Part shown: piece after piece, positions 24,030 through 31,860 of the stretch
Layout: every line of letters begins with the position of its first letter
How positions within the stretch are numbered: the first letter of the stretch is position 1
Source: an uncultured Acetatifactor sp.
Lineage (GTDB): Bacteria > Bacillota > Clostridia > Lachnospirales > Lachnospiraceae
DNA length: 64,000 nucleotides
Reading direction: 5' to 3'
NCBI GenBank assembly: GCA_910586835.1
Contig: CAJUJU010000002.1
Coordinates: forward strand, 49,371-113,370
The notes under the pieces: generated by a model
Database searches by the model: none
What the model saw: the letters and a program-made list of their open reading frames with translations, nothing else
What the model was told of the DNA's origin: nothing
Translations under genes and position numbers: made by a program

Positions 24030-24274
24030 AAGTATAGTATTGTAAGTTCCCAGGAGAACGATTATCACAAATGCAAGGCAGAAGCACCTGATGATTTTAC
24101 AAGCGGGACGATTTTGACTATTAGTGAAGAAAAAATGGAGCATTTTTTTAACTTTTCGTTGGGCTCGAAGATTTGTTACGAGAATTTGATGGTGAAAGCG
24201 TCGAGTTTTTAAAAAATATGGAATTTGCAATTCTGGCACGAATTGTATTAAAAGCGCGTAAAAAAAATGAATAA
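24030..24274 (+). pseudogene. Decayed gene, frameshifted, unknown product
   Basis: Two adjacent plus-strand frames look coding. The first (about 24030-24166) reads DYHKCKAEAPDDFTSGTILT then ISEEKMEHFFNFSLG. The second (24167-24274) continues EDLLREFDGESVEFLKNMEF and AILARIVLKARKKNE, then TAA. A change of reading frame near 24165 joins them. No start codon with a Shine-Dalgarno was found and the product is not recognised. The second frame ends 15 bases before a terminator in the same orientation, which supports a real gene end. Confidence 0.4.
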
Positions 24275-24288
24275 GAAGTGTACCGTTT

Positions 24289-24312
24289 GAGCTCTCGAAA
24301 GAGGGCTCTTTT
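24289..24312 (+). terminator. Terminator after the decayed gene
   Basis: GAGCTCTC (24289-24296), GAAA tetraloop, GAGGGCTC (24301-24308) with one U-G pair, followed by TTTT. A second, overlapping stem, GGCTCTTT (24304-24311) with AAAGAGCC (24329-24336), could instead serve the rubrerythrin transcript on the minus strand. Confidence 0.6.
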
Positions 24313-24365
24313 AAAGGGGATCCGCCCCAAAGAGCCAATCCCCTTAAAATGTCGTCTTTCTTTGG

Positions 24366-24470
24366 TTTTACAAAACCTCTTTCTTAGCCGAAGTATCTCT
24401 GAAGCAGTCCTTCAAATGCCTTGCCGTGTCTTGCCTCGTCGCGGGCCATTTCATGTACGGTGTCGTGGAT
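24366..24470. repeat. Direct repeat, copy 2 (rubrerythrin 3' end)
   Basis: The second copy of the 105-base repeat, at the 3' end of the intact rubrerythrin gene; see 23071-23175. Confidence 0.85.
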
Positions 24471-24923
24471 TGCGTCAAGCCCCAGCTCCTTGGCTCTCTT
24501 TGCAAGGTCGGTCTTGCCTGCGGTTGCACCGTTCTCGGCGTCCACTCTCATCTGGAGGTTCTTCTTTGTGGAATCGGTGACAACCTCACCCAGCAGCTCT
24601 GCAAACTTAGCCGCGTGCTCGGCCTCCTCATAAGCGGCCTTCTCATAGTACATGCCAACCTCAGGATAACCCTCTCTGAAGGCAACTCTAGACATTGCAA
24701 GGTACATGCCGACCTCAGAACACTCTCCGTTGAAGTTGTCGCGCAGATCCTTGATAATATCCTCGCGCACGCCCTGTGCAACGCCTACAACATGCTCTGC
24801 AGCCCAGGTCTTCTCGCCGGACTGAGCGGTAAACTTCTCTGCGGGAGCATGGCAGATGGGACATTCAGCGGGTGCAGCATCCCCTTCATAAACATAACCG
24901 CATACCTGACATACAAATTTCAT
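24384..24923 (-). CDS. Reverse rubrerythrin (N-terminal rubredoxin domain), NADH peroxidase component
   Basis: A 179-residue protein with a rubredoxin domain at the N-terminus (CQVCGYVYEG and CPICHAP) followed by a ferritin-like di-iron domain with ECSEVGMYLAMSR, YEEAEHAAKF and DEARHGKAF supplying the Glu and His ligands. This order is that of reverse rubrerythrins of Clostridia, which reduce hydrogen peroxide and oxygen using electrons from NADH via a partner oxidoreductase. It lies 34 bases downstream of the perR-like gene and is probably in its regulon. AAAGGAG precedes ATG. Confidence 0.93.
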   Translation of the reverse strand: MKFVCQVCGYVYEGDAAPAECPICHAPAEKFTAQSGEKTWAAEHVVGVAQGVREDIIKDLRDNFNGECSEVGMYLAMSRVAFREGYPEVGMYYEKAAYEEAEHAAKFAELLGEVVTDSTKKNLQMRVDAENGATAGKTDLAKRAKELGLDAIHDTVHEMARDEARHGKAFEGLLQRYFG

Positions 24924-24957
24924 AATACTTGTCTCCTTTTCTTTATTATACTAAAAG

Positions 24958-25356
24958 CTATGAAAGCTTTTGTGAGCGCATACAATGGCGACAGCATCCA
25001 TAAAAATAGGTAACATGACCGGCAATGTGGCCGTCGAAGCCCGCCCCTGCAATTTCCGTAATGTTTTCTATACTTTCCATTTTCAGATCCGTTACCTGGC
25101 CGCACTCCGTACAGACAAAATGATAATGCGGAGAAGTATCGGCATCAAAGCGATCCACGCCGTCGCCCACCCGAAGCCGGATAATTTCACCGATATCCGC
25201 CAGAAGAGTCAGGTTGCGATATACTGTGCCCAGGCTGATATTGGGATTTTCCTGCCGCACATTCATATAGACGATGTCCGCAGTGGGGTGATCCTTCCGC
25301 GTCATCAGAAATTCCTTGATCATCTCCCGCTGCTTACTGTATTTCAGCGTAGCCAA
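24958..25356 (-). CDS. perR: Fur family peroxide-stress regulator (PerR-like)
   Basis: A 132-residue Fur-family repressor. The winged helix spans KYSKQREMIKEFLMTRKDHP to ISLGTVYRNLTLLADIGEII. Metal-ligand residues appear in RFDADTSPHYHFVCTECGQV and the second zinc pair in YGCCRHC. The link with rubrerythrin supports a PerR role. Start TTG 25356 is chosen because AGAGAGGTG sits 5 bases upstream; the ATG at 25386 has no Shine-Dalgarno and overlaps the operator. A 15-base palindrome just upstream suggests autoregulation. Confidence 0.9.
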   Translation of the reverse strand: MATLKYSKQREMIKEFLMTRKDHPTADIVYMNVRQENPNISLGTVYRNLTLLADIGEIIRLRVGDGVDRFDADTSPHYHFVCTECGQVTDLKMESIENITEIAGAGFDGHIAGHVTYFYGCCRHCMRSQKLS

Positions 25357-25376
25357 AGTGTCACCTCTCTGGAAAT

Positions 25377-25391
25377 CAGTAATCATTACTG
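25377..25391. promoter_or_regulatory. PerR-box-like operator
   Basis: CAGTAATCATTACTG is an exact 15-base palindrome with 7-1-7 symmetry, the geometry of Fur/PerR boxes. It lies 5 bases downstream of the perR -10, covering the transcription start. Confidence 0.6.
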
Positions 25392-25395
25392 TTTT

Positions 25396-25423
25396 ATTAT
25401 ATTTGTTTTCGGGAAGATGTCAA
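25396..25423 (-). promoter_or_regulatory. perR-rubrerythrin promoter
   Basis: On the minus strand: TTGACA (25423-25418), 16-base spacer, TATAAT (25401-25396). Both hexamers are consensus. Confidence 0.75.
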
Positions 25424-25438
25424 TAGGTTTTTTGTTTT

Positions 25439-27691
25439 TTACGGAGCCTCTTTTGGAATGCGGGGCAGCCGTGAGCCCAGGCGGCTCAGGATCTCGTTGG
25501 TTATGGTGCCGCATTGCTCTGCCAGCTCCTGGGCGGTTATTCGTTCCGGCCCGGAGCAGCCGATTAAAACCGCTGTGTCCTGTCCGGACACTTCTGGAAT
25601 CTCGCTGACGTCAACAAGGGTCTGATCCATACAGATGCGTCCGATGACAGGCGCTTTTTTTCCGTGTATGAGAACATGGCCTCTGCCGGAGGACAGCTCT
25701 CTGGGCAGGCCGTCGGCATAGCCCACGGAAAGGACGGCAATCCTTGTCTTACGGTATGCGATAAAAGCCATACCATATCCTGCGGATTCACCGGGGTGCA
25801 GGGTGCGGACGGAGGCTACACGCGCCTTCAGTGAAAGGACGGGCAGCAGGGAATTGGGCGGCAGTTCATCGGGTCTGCTGAGCACCCCGTACAGGGCAAT
25901 GCCGGGGCGCACATAGTCTGCTGCGGCTTTTGGGTAGTTCAGAATACCGTAGCTGGAGAGCAGATGAAGACCAACACAGGGACAGCCCTTTGCCTCCAAT
26001 GCATCTGCAACCTGGTAAAAGGCCAGAATCTGACTTTCTGTAAAGGCTCTGTCTTCCTCTGTATCAGAGTCACTTGCGGCCAGATGGGTGAAGATTCCGT
26101 CCACAGTCAGATTTTTCATCCGGTAAACCGCGGCGATCTGCTCCACATCCTCACAGCGGATGCCCAGGCGGTGCATGCCTGTATCCACGGCAATGTGCAC
26201 ATGGAGCCTCCTGCCGTATTGCTGCAGTCTGCGGGCGTATTCCATATCTACCACGGTCTGCGTCAGGTGATAACGGCCAAGAAGCGAAAACTGGTCGGGA
26301 TGGGTACAGCCCAGGATTAAAATCTGTCCTTTGATACCTGCTTTGCGCAGGTTTATGCCCTCAGACACGCAGGCCACGCAGAAATCCTGTATGCCCAGGC
26401 GGTTCAGCTCTCCGGCGATCTGTTCTGCACCATGACCGTAGGCATTTGCCTTGACTGCTGGCATCAGCCTGCAATTCTCGGGCAGGCAGGACTGCAGGAA
26501 ACGCAGGTTGTGCTCCAGGGCGGCAGAATCCAGTTCGATCCACGCCCGCCCGGTTCCTTCCCTGCAAGGGGTATCCGCTGCATTTTTGTGCAGGTGCGGG
26601 GAAATCAGGCCTGTCAGCCAGGTCATCACAAATCCGGCGCAGAGAGAGAGAAGACAGACGGCAAGATAATGCAGCAGGCTGTTGTCTACGAGGAGGCCGG
26701 TGAGGTGCAGCAGCTTTGCGGCGCCCCGAATTACTACGATAAAGGCCGGGTGAAGTACATAGATCCAGGTGGAGGCGGTGCGCAGTATTTTTTTCGAGGG
26801 CACGGGGGCGGCCAGCAGGCAGCGGTACAGAAAAAACATCACCGGAATCAGAAAAACGTACATGCTGTCGTGGCGCTGCAGGTGAAAGCGGTGCAGGATA
26901 AATGCCTCTGCGGTCATGGCACAGAAGGAGAGGATCAGGCCCAGGATATACACCGGCATGGTTTTTGGAGCGGAAGCGTCGGCATCGGCTGACGGGGAAG
27001 GATCTGTGTTCCGAAACAGAACTCTCCCCGCCGGCGACTGACCGGCCCAGACGCCCAATACAAGAAACAGGGGAGCGAGGAACACTCCGTTTCTTGTATA
27101 GGAAGAGATTTGGAACAGTGCGGCATACATGCCGTTTAATACCGGAACTTTTTCCGCCAGGCCGAAGTAGCTGTCCCCGAAAAGACCGATGACATAGAGG
27201 ACTGCGGAGATCACGGTGATATTCCACAGCGTCAGATACCGGGCCAGCAGAGATACCAACAGTACGCCCAGGATGCAGGCGGGAAAATACCACAGATGAT
27301 AAAAGGTTCCGTCGAATAGCAGCATGCGCAGCAGCCCGCCGGAGGTCAGCTCACGATAGTGACCTGCATAAATACCTACGGGAAGATAGAGCAGAATGGA
27401 TGCGCCATAGAGCAGAGAGAGCCGCAGCAGGTATTTTTTCAGGCGCGGGGTAAGGAATGAACGCCTGTCAGGGAAGAAAGCGGTTCCGCCCGGAGACAGC
27501 TCCGCAAGCATAAAGTGTCCTGTCACCATAAGGAAGAAGGGCACGGCGATTCTTGCCAGAACCCGTGTGAAGAAAAAGTCTGCTTCGCCGTTTACCGATG
27601 TCAGCGGCGAGGTATGAATAGCCACAACCAGAAGGGCGGCTGCAAGGCGGAACAAATCGAGCCCGCCATAGTTTTTTTGTGCCTTACTCAT
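25439..27691 (-). CDS. vanT: VanT membrane-bound serine racemase
   Basis: A 750-residue two-domain protein. Residues 1-370 form an acyltransferase-3-like membrane domain with about ten helices (opening LDLFRLAAALLVVAIHTSPL). Residues 380-750 are an alanine-racemase fold: PLP lysine K414 in PAVKANAYGHG, then HIAVDTGMHRLG, ESAGYGMAF and GRICMDQTLVDVS. This architecture defines VanT of D-Ala-D-Ser vancomycin resistance, in which L-serine is taken up and racemised to D-serine for the ligase. It is the last gene of a vanG-type operon, 32 bases after vanXY. Confidence 0.93.
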   Translation of the reverse strand: MSKAQKNYGGLDLFRLAAALLVVAIHTSPLTSVNGEADFFFTRVLARIAVPFFLMVTGHFMLAELSPGGTAFFPDRRSFLTPRLKKYLLRLSLLYGASILLYLPVGIYAGHYRELTSGGLLRMLLFDGTFYHLWYFPACILGVLLVSLLARYLTLWNITVISAVLYVIGLFGDSYFGLAEKVPVLNGMYAALFQISSYTRNGVFLAPLFLVLGVWAGQSPAGRVLFRNTDPSPSADADASAPKTMPVYILGLILSFCAMTAEAFILHRFHLQRHDSMYVFLIPVMFFLYRCLLAAPVPSKKILRTASTWIYVLHPAFIVVIRGAAKLLHLTGLLVDNSLLHYLAVCLLSLCAGFVMTWLTGLISPHLHKNAADTPCREGTGRAWIELDSAALEHNLRFLQSCLPENCRLMPAVKANAYGHGAEQIAGELNRLGIQDFCVACVSEGINLRKAGIKGQILILGCTHPDQFSLLGRYHLTQTVVDMEYARRLQQYGRRLHVHIAVDTGMHRLGIRCEDVEQIAAVYRMKNLTVDGIFTHLAASDSDTEEDRAFTESQILAFYQVADALEAKGCPCVGLHLLSSYGILNYPKAAADYVRPGIALYGVLSRPDELPPNSLLPVLSLKARVASVRTLHPGESAGYGMAFIAYRKTRIAVLSVGYADGLPRELSSGRGHVLIHGKKAPVIGRICMDQTLVDVSEIPEVSGQDTAVLIGCSGPERITAQELAEQCGTITNEILSRLGSRLPRIPKEAP

Positions 27692-27722
27692 TGTTATACT
27701 CCATAAAAATCTAACCCATCCA

Positions 27723-28475
27723 TCAGCGGAGAAATTCCGTCAGGATGAAGCCGTCCACGTTGTTTCCGGAGACGGTGTAGGGATATTCTCCGGTAATCTC
27801 CACTGTCATGTGGGCCGCGGTGCATGAAATAAAGGACACGGCAGCCTCCTGTGAGCCGTTTTTGATCATATAGGGCCGGGAATAAATGGGATATTCCCGG
27901 ATAAAGTCGGTATATTCTTCCAGCGTCAGATCATGCTCCGACATGATTCCGGCATGAGGGGTTCCTACATACCGGAAGTGCCAGGGCTCATGCCCGATCC
28001 CGGTAACGGATTCTTTTCCGGCAGGGTAGCGCAGTATGAAACCATATTTTGCCGCTGTCTGCCGGAATTTCCGGCAGATGCCCGTGTCAGGAAAATCCGG
28101 ACAGATGAAGTCAATATGATCGCTCTTTAAACCGAGATCCAGGGCAAGACCGGTCTGGTGCTCGCTGTGTCCCGGGACGGCCACATATTTTTGGGTGAAG
28201 GGCAGGCCGTTTTCCGCCAGTGAGTCGTCCCAGATCTGCTGCTGTTCGCTCCTGGCCCGCCAGCCGCTGACCGGAACAATGGAGCTCCAGCCGTCGATTT
28301 TATACATGAGCTGTTCCAGCAGAACCACGGCGCAGCGCTGCAGCAGAATGTGGGGAACGGATTCCCGGACGGGTATGAGCCGTTCCTCCGGCTCCGAGCG
28401 GAAGCTGTATTTGCTGTTTACCAGAATCAGGCTGCCCTGAAAAATCCGGTTCTCTGTCAGGGTAATTTTTTCCAA
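27723..28475 (-). CDS. vanXY: D-Ala-D-Ala dipeptidase/carboxypeptidase (VanXY-like)
   Basis: A 250-residue zinc peptidase of the VanY/VanXY (M15) family. Zinc ligands are in GHSEHQTGLALDL (the SxHxxGxAxD pattern) and GHEPWHFRYV (ExxH). It should remove normal D-Ala-D-Ala dipeptides and terminal D-Ala so that only D-Ala-D-Ser precursors remain. No signal peptide or membrane anchor is seen, as in bifunctional VanXY rather than VanY. The TTG start at 28475 has GGAGGTGA about 6 bases upstream; a TTG five codons earlier is less well placed. It lies between vanG and vanT. Confidence 0.9.
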   Translation of the reverse strand: MEKITLTENRIFQGSLILVNSKYSFRSEPEERLIPVRESVPHILLQRCAVVLLEQLMYKIDGWSSIVPVSGWRARSEQQQIWDDSLAENGLPFTQKYVAVPGHSEHQTGLALDLGLKSDHIDFICPDFPDTGICRKFRQTAAKYGFILRYPAGKESVTGIGHEPWHFRYVGTPHAGIMSEHDLTLEEYTDFIREYPIYSRPYMIKNGSQEAAVSFISCTAAHMTVEITGEYPYTVSGNNVDGFILTEFLR

Positions 28476-28496
28476 GTGTATCACCTCCAAGTGTGG

Positions 28497-29597
28497 TTAA
28501 AAGCGGGTATCTGCGCAGCTTTCTGCCGGCTGTTCCAGGGCCAGCTCAATAATTCTTGTCAGGATTTCCCGGAAGGAATAGCCTGCGGCTTTCATCATGC
28601 CGGGGTAGCGGCTGTGTTCCGTAAAGCCGGGAATGGTATTGACTTCGTTGAACACGATCTGACCTTCGGGCGTCAGAAACAGATCGACCCGTGCAAAGCC
28701 GCTGCAGCCGAGCGCCCGGTAAATACGCTTTGCCGCCTCCTTGATTTCAGTGGCCTTTTCGGCCGGGATTCTTGCGGGGACATGGATGGCGGAGGTTTTC
28801 AGGGTATATTTTTCCGTGAAGTCAAAAAATCCTCCGGCCAGCTCGATTTCGTCCACCTCTCCGGTAATCAGCCGGTCTTTGCCCAGCACGGCGCAGCCTA
28901 CCTCAAAGCCCCCTATATTTTCCTCCAGAATCACCTGGTCGTCGTAGCGCAGTGCGAGGGAGACGGCGTCCGCAAGCCTGCTTTCATCCGTTACCTTTGT
29001 GACGCCGTAGGAGGAGCCTGCCTTTACGGGTTTTACATACAGCGGGTAGCCTGTTTCCCGGGCAAAGGCCCGGGCTTCGGAAAGCAGATCGGCACAGGTG
29101 CGGCCTTCCGGTACGAGAGCCCGGGGAATGCGGACGCCTGCCAGGCCGGCCAGCTTATGGGCCCGATCCTTATCCATGCACAGGGCGGAGGCCAGAGCGC
29201 CGCAGCCTGCCAGAGGAATTCCCGCCAGCTCAATCAACCCCTGCATGGTGCCGTCCTCCCCGTTTCTGCCGTGAAGTACGGGAAATGCCACGTCAACAGG
29301 AATCCGTTCCACACCGGTATCTCCAAGAAGCAGCAGATTCTTTTCCCCACGGTTGGGGGAGAGCAGGGCAGGCACACAATCCTGCTCATTCAGCCAGCTG
29401 TCGTCCAGAAGCTTTTCCGCAGAACCGGTATAATAAAACCATTCTCCCGTCTGAGTGATGCCCACAGGAACGGGGCGGTATTTTTCGCGGTCCAGGTTGA
29501 GAAGGACGCCTGACGCGGAGGATAGTGAAACGCTGTATTCGGAGGAGCAGCCTCCGAAAAATATCAGTATATTTTTTTTCATGTCTGTGTTGACCAT
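28497..29597 (-). CDS. vanG: D-alanine--D-serine ligase (VanG type)
   Basis: A 366-residue ATP-grasp ligase making D-Ala-D-Ser for peptidoglycan precursors with low vancomycin affinity. Motifs are FFGGCSSEYSVSLSSA, FPVLHGRNGEDG, YVKPVKAGSSYGV, FARVDLFL and FNEVNTIPGFTEHSRYP. The segment EKYTLKTSAIHVPARI is of the VanC/E/G (D-Ser) type, unlike the D-Lac ligases VanA/B. ATG 29597 has AAGGAG 8 bases upstream. It is the first gene of the vanG-vanXY-vanT unit, with a control region between it and vanS. Confidence 0.94.
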   Translation of the reverse strand: MVNTDMKKNILIFFGGCSSEYSVSLSSASGVLLNLDREKYRPVPVGITQTGEWFYYTGSAEKLLDDSWLNEQDCVPALLSPNRGEKNLLLLGDTGVERIPVDVAFPVLHGRNGEDGTMQGLIELAGIPLAGCGALASALCMDKDRAHKLAGLAGVRIPRALVPEGRTCADLLSEARAFARETGYPLYVKPVKAGSSYGVTKVTDESRLADAVSLALRYDDQVILEENIGGFEVGCAVLGKDRLITGEVDEIELAGGFFDFTEKYTLKTSAIHVPARIPAEKATEIKEAAKRIYRALGCSGFARVDLFLTPEGQIVFNEVNTIPGFTEHSRYPGMMKAAGYSFREILTRIIELALEQPAESCADTRF

Positions 29598-29648
29598 TTT
29601 GCGGTCTCCTTCCTGTTTTGATGAAGGGACGGAATTTTTACAAAACAA

Positions 29649-29694
29649 AAAACACTCTGTCCCATATCCGAAGTTTATCAGAACAGAGTGTTTT
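29649..29694 (-). terminator. Hairpin with T tract between vanS and vanG
   Basis: AAAACACTCTGT (29649-29660) pairs with ACAGAGTGTTTT (29683-29694). On the minus strand it is followed by a T-rich run. It would end vanRS transcripts before vanG. If transcription of vanG starts upstream of it, it could also act as an attenuator. Confidence 0.75.
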
Positions 29695-29719
29695 ATCTAT
29701 TCAGGTTTTATTTCCGAAA

Positions 29720-29752
29720 TCCTAAGAAAATCTGTAAGAAATCCTACGAATT
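29720..29752 (-). promoter_or_regulatory. Putative VanR binding repeats upstream of vanG
   Basis: Three tandem 11-base units, TCCTAAGAAAA (29720-29730), TCTGTAAGAAA (29731-29741) and TCCTACGAATT (29742-29752), lie between vanS and the vanG leader. A TCTTACAG follows within vanS. The 11-base phasing is typical of OmpR/PhoB-family response regulators, so VanR is the likely ligand. The unit overlaps the vanS stop codon. A possible -10 (TAGATA) lies at 29700-29695. Confidence 0.6.
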
Positions 29753-30949
29753 TCTTACAGGCAGTGTCACTGTGAAAAGAATGGTCTCATTTTGGCTGGC
29801 AACGGCAATCGTACCTCCGTGAAGCTCCACGATTTCCTTTGAGATGGCCAGTCCCAGGCCCGCGCCGCCGGTGGATGAGGAACGGGAGGAATCCAGACGG
29901 AAGAACTGGTCAAAAATATGCGACAGCTTGTCCGGAGGAATGGTTTTTCCATGGTTTTCCACGGTGATGAGAACCGTGCAGGGTTCCGCAGGCGTGCCGA
30001 AATCTTCTGCAGCTTGCCGCAGGCTCATGGAAAGACGGATTTCTGTTCCGGGGTAACTGTAGTTGACGGCATTGCGGATCAGGTTGTCAAAGACCCGCTC
30101 CAGCTTGTTCGGGTCACAGAGCAGCTCTACGGAAGGCTGAATCTCTGCCTGCCAGGTCAGCTCCTTTTCCGCCAGCACGGGCAAAAATTCGCTGATCACC
30201 TGTTCCAGCATACGGCTTAAGCTGATGAATTCCGTCTCAAGTGCAATGGAGGTCAGGTTGAATCGGGTGATATCAAAAAATTCATTGATCAGATCCTCCA
30301 GCCGCAGCGCTTTTTCCAGTGCGATACCGGTGTAGCGTCCACGGATTTCCGGAGAAATCTGAGGTTCATCCAGCAGCAGTGTCAGATAGCCGATGACGCT
30401 GGTCAGAGGCGTTTTCAGGTCATGTGCCAGATAGACGATCAGATCATTTTTACGTTGCTCAGCCTCCTTTGCAAGCATGGCGTTTCGCAGGGCGCGCTCC
30501 CGGACCAGATTCAGATTGTCCTGCATGTCCCGCAGGCCGGGGGAGAGGGAGATGGGCGTCTCTCCGGGCGAGGTGAGGGCCTCCGCTGCGGAGACCACTT
30601 CATCCAGATAACGCAGCGGCCTGCACAGAAAATACCAGGTCAGAAAAAGCCAGCCAAGGAAGACCGCAAGGATTCCCCAGAGCATCAGGGTGTCCCTGAA
30701 TAGCTGGGCGAGCCAGAAGATAATGCTGGATTCGTCGTTGGTGATCTGCCGGTATGCGACGTACCCGTTGGCGGCCAGCACGAAGAGAACGATACATCCC
30801 AAGGGCAGGAGAACCAGGGACACGGCATATTGCAGCAGGAGCTGAATGGAGAGCCGTCTGCTCTGGGCGCTGAGGGACTTTTTTCGCTGCTTTCGGGTTC
30901 GCGGATGTCTCCACCGGACAGGAATAGAGAATGTATTCTGCTTATTCAA
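29744..30949 (-). CDS. vanS: VanS-type sensor histidine kinase
   Basis: A 401-residue membrane kinase. Two helices (about residues 36-65 and 86-108) flank a very short external loop, followed by a HAMP-like linker, the phospho-accepting H176 in YLAHDLKTPLTSVIGYL, the N box NLIRNAVNYSYPG and the G boxes IFDQFFRLDSSRSSSTGGAG and LGLAISKEIVELHGG. In vanG clusters the kinase senses vancomycin and phosphorylates VanR. Translation starts at TTG 30949, overlapping the vanR stop codon, so the pair is coupled. Confidence 0.92.
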   Translation of the reverse strand: MNKQNTFSIPVRWRHPRTRKQRKKSLSAQSRRLSIQLLLQYAVSLVLLPLGCIVLFVLAANGYVAYRQITNDESSIIFWLAQLFRDTLMLWGILAVFLGWLFLTWYFLCRPLRYLDEVVSAAEALTSPGETPISLSPGLRDMQDNLNLVRERALRNAMLAKEAEQRKNDLIVYLAHDLKTPLTSVIGYLTLLLDEPQISPEIRGRYTGIALEKALRLEDLINEFFDITRFNLTSIALETEFISLSRMLEQVISEFLPVLAEKELTWQAEIQPSVELLCDPNKLERVFDNLIRNAVNYSYPGTEIRLSMSLRQAAEDFGTPAEPCTVLITVENHGKTIPPDKLSHIFDQFFRLDSSRSSSTGGAGLGLAISKEIVELHGGTIAVASQNETILFTVTLPVRNS

Positions 30950-31637
30950 TGGTATATCCCACCCCCCATACTGTTTTTACATATTTCGGCCTGCGGGCCG
31001 GTTCCTGCATTTTTTCCCGGAGTCTTGCGATATGCGTCATGATGGTATTGTTGCTGTCAAAATATGCTTCGCCCCAGACCTGTGAGAAAAGCTCCTCCGA
31101 GGAGACCACTTTTCCTCTGTGTTCACACAGATACCAGAGGATATCAAATTCAATGGGTGTCAGGGAAAGCTCTTTTTCGTTCAGCAGGCACTTATGGCTG
31201 TCTTTGGAAATACAAAGTCCCCGGATGGAATGTTCTCTGGCCGTGGCCGCCGGGGGTTCTCCCGGGTTGTAGCGCGTATAACGTCTGAGCTGAGTTTTTA
31301 CCCGGGCCACCAGCTCCAGGGGATTGAAGGGCTTTGTGACATAGTCGTCGGCCCCCAGGGTCAGCCCTGTGATCTTATCGTTGTCCTCCACCCTGGCGCT
31401 GAGCATGACAATGGGGAAAAAGTGATTTTCCCGGATTTTGCGGCACAGGGTGAACCCGTCCATGTCCGGCAGCATCACATCCAGAACCGCAAGGCTCATC
31501 TCCTCGCGCTGCAGAAGGGAAAGGGCGTCTGCGGCGTTATAAAACTTAAACACCCGATATCCTTCATTCTGTAAATAAACCTCTACCAGATCAGCGATGG
31601 CTGTCTCATCGTCCACGATCATAATCTTTTCATTCAT
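30942..31637 (-). CDS. vanR: VanR-type response regulator
   Basis: A 231-residue OmpR/PhoB-family regulator. The receiver domain has the acidic pair in IMIVDDETAI, phospho-acceptor D53 in VLDVMLPDMDG and the lysine in DDYVTKPFNPLELVARV. The C-terminal winged helix includes LSLTPIEFDILWYLCEHRGK and a final YVKTVWGVGY. It is first in the vanRS unit and should activate the vanG promoter. ATG 31637 has GGGAG upstream. Confidence 0.93.
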   Translation of the reverse strand: MNEKIMIVDDETAIADLVEVYLQNEGYRVFKFYNAADALSLLQREEMSLAVLDVMLPDMDGFTLCRKIRENHFFPIVMLSARVEDNDKITGLTLGADDYVTKPFNPLELVARVKTQLRRYTRYNPGEPPAATAREHSIRGLCISKDSHKCLLNEKELSLTPIEFDILWYLCEHRGKVVSSEELFSQVWGEAYFDSNNTIMTHIARLREKMQEPARRPKYVKTVWGVGYTIE

Positions 31638-31860
31638 AAATCCGCTCCCGCTTTTTTGCCCGTATTTTGGGGGCATTCATTCCGGCCGGTACACCGGCAT
31701 GTTCTCTATTCTATTTTCTTTATGGGAAAATGTAAATAGAAAAACCGAAAACAGAGCGGAACCAGTCCCTACAGTTTATAATTTTTTAAGGATAAAATTC
31801 GGTGCAGTTTACACATTTCTTATGTTGAAGTGTTATAATCGAAAATAAGGGGGAAGTGTA
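31638..31860. other. Divergent control region between two two-component systems
   Basis: This 223-base gap separates vanRS (minus) from the HAMP kinase operon (plus). It contains a perfect palindrome, GCCGGTACACCGGC (31685-31698), about 50 bases before vanR, and a TATAAT (31834-31839) 22 bases before the kinase start, with a poorly spaced TTTACA (31808-31813). No gene is seen in it. Confidence 0.4.
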
